Part shown: positions 63,086 through 64,000 of the stretch, one piece after another | How positions within the stretch are numbered: the stretch's first letter is position 1 | Layout: every line of letters begins with the position of its first letter | Translations under genes and position numbers: made by a program | From: Hermodice carunculata | Taxonomy: Eukaryota > Annelida > Polychaeta > Eunicida > Amphinomidae | NCBI GenBank assembly: GCA_964020975.1 | Contig: OZ026628.1 | Location: forward strand, 61,998,883-62,062,882 | Direction of reading: 5' to 3' | Length of the DNA stretch: 64,000 bases | The notes under the pieces: model-generated | Databases searched by the model: none | What the model was told of the DNA's origin: nothing | Seen by the model: the letters and a program-made list of their open reading frames with translations, nothing else

Positions 63086-64000
63086 CTAGAGACACAAAGT
63101 CAAAAATAAGAAAAAAAAATAATAAATTTTTAAAATATGCATCCATTGATGTAATTCATAGTAACAGTTTCATAAAACAAAGATTGATTTTCACAAAATT
63201 ATCTGGCAATATATGATCAGGTTTCAGACATATTTAAACCCTTCCCCCTTAAACAGGCCAAAACTGACTGGTGGTCAAATGACATCTGCTTCAGTGTTTT
63301 CAACTTATTTCAACAATAATGAAAAAAAAAATCTTGACTGGCAGCTGTGCAAGAGACCAATCAAAATCACATGCCCCAAGTCAACAGCTTGCCTTGCATG
63401 GATTAGCCACTGAAAGTGTCCCATCAATGCCAAGGAAAGCAGTTGACTCTTACGGTCATGTTCCTTGGAAACACTTGGTACCACTTACAAATAGTTAATG
63501 CAAACTGACTACAATTGACACAATAGCAAACTGCATAACCAGACTGGATTTATAAACATAACCTTGCCATCAATGGTTTTATCACACTATTGAACTGCGC
63601 CACACCTAGTCACACACAGGAGTCATGTCACAAAAACTTAATGAAAATAATGTACACCTGCACATGCATCATTTTATCATTAAGTGACACCAGGATATGC
63701 AAGAGGAAGACTTTAATAAAATACCATGTAGCACTCAATATTTAACTCTTAAAGTGCTAATCACGGTAATTGCCGTGGTGATCTAATATTAGACCCCCTA
63801 GTGCTGATCGCCCCTACAGGGGGTCCATGGGCCTGATGCTCTGCTGACCACCATCACCAAATAATCATTTTCGGAAATGTATTACCATTCACCACCTTGA
63901 AAAATTAATCAAGTTCATCCATATTATGCAATAATAAACTTCCATCTGATACACATTTTCAAGTTATTGCGTGAAAACCAAATTCACAAAAATGGCTCTG
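63086..64000. other. Intron upstream of the first visible VPS10 exon
   Basis: Runs off the right edge. At 63375-63455 lies the inner part of a TTAA-type element (GTCAACAGCTTGCCT...AGCAGTTGACTC). At 63742 another left end (TTAACTCTTAAAGTGC) begins, cut off near 63820 by a palindrome-started repeat (GGTCCATGGGCCTGATGCTC) that continues to the edge. Confidence 0.6.

Larger units (their letters stand above)
55834..62886. other. Introns of the VPS10 part (eight short to medium introns)
   Basis: These introns (55834-56212, 56296-57039, 57166-57754, 57945-58865, 59045-60202, 60292-61699, 61886-62886) hold few elements: C/A tract at 56126-56150, a repeat at 57345-57500, a short TATG/GACA stretch at 59108-59230, a GGA/GAA microsatellite at 62098-62221 and a repeat at 62440-62735. 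The remainder is AT-rich without recognisable content. Confidence 0.7.

Noticed and set aside
62088-62282. Long glycine/leucine frames on both strands
   Set aside because: They are read through a GGA/GAA microsatellite and have no other protein features.

Overview
The window is a stretch of an invertebrate animal genome. It shows large spliceosomal introns, symmetric-phase exons of a multidomain receptor, and a dense, varied transposon load (APE-type LINEs, a Penelope-like element, Tc1/mariner-type and TTAA-type DNA elements, a tRNA-derived SINE, many short non-autonomous repeats). A lophotrochozoan such as a mollusc or brachiopod seems most likely, with lancelet or hemichordate as alternatives; this is an impression from repeat style, not proof.

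One host gene spans almost the whole window on the minus strand: an ortholog of SORL1 (SorLA/LR11), the VPS10-domain sorting receptor. I resolve 21 exons (3,413 coding bases, about 1,137 residues) with consistent GT/AG borders and unbroken reading phase. In gene order, right to left, they encode the second half of the VPS10 beta-propeller (62887-58866), the cysteine-rich 10CC region (57944-56213), a YWTD propeller (55833-42242), an EGF-like module (40030-39806) and ten LDL-receptor class A modules (30892-2419). The start of VPS10 lies beyond 64000; the FN3 domains, membrane segment and tail lie beyond position 1.

The rest is intron, and most recognisable intron sequence is mobile DNA. From left to right: a decayed LINE (5.2-8.1 kb); a TA-flanked element at 8983-10634; a LINE 3' fragment (12.1-13.2 kb); a TTAA-type element holding a perfect 43-bp hairpin (14.0 kb); a long hairpin-ended repeat (15.7-17.8 kb); a SINE with clear target duplication (22.0 kb); a truncated Penelope-like element (23.8-24.7 kb); a whole-looking Tc1/mariner-superfamily transposon with a 478-residue DD82E transposase, matched 33-bp ends and TA duplication (25134-27783); a CR1/L2-like LINE (31.0-38.0 kb) split by a second LINE in reverse orientation; microsatellites and tandem repeats (42.6-44.2 kb); a second TA-flanked element (47264-49295) that shares a ~1-kb core with the one at 9 kb but has different ends; and a 5.2-kb unit with ~520-bp terminal inverted repeats (50044-55237) whose remnant ORF I cannot assign to any family.

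The observations most worth following are the long-TIR element and its unknown ORF, the two elements with a shared core and unrelated ends, the 57-bp duplication of a SORL1 splice donor that leaves an in-frame alternative exon end, and the repeat-borne direct AGGTCA sites.
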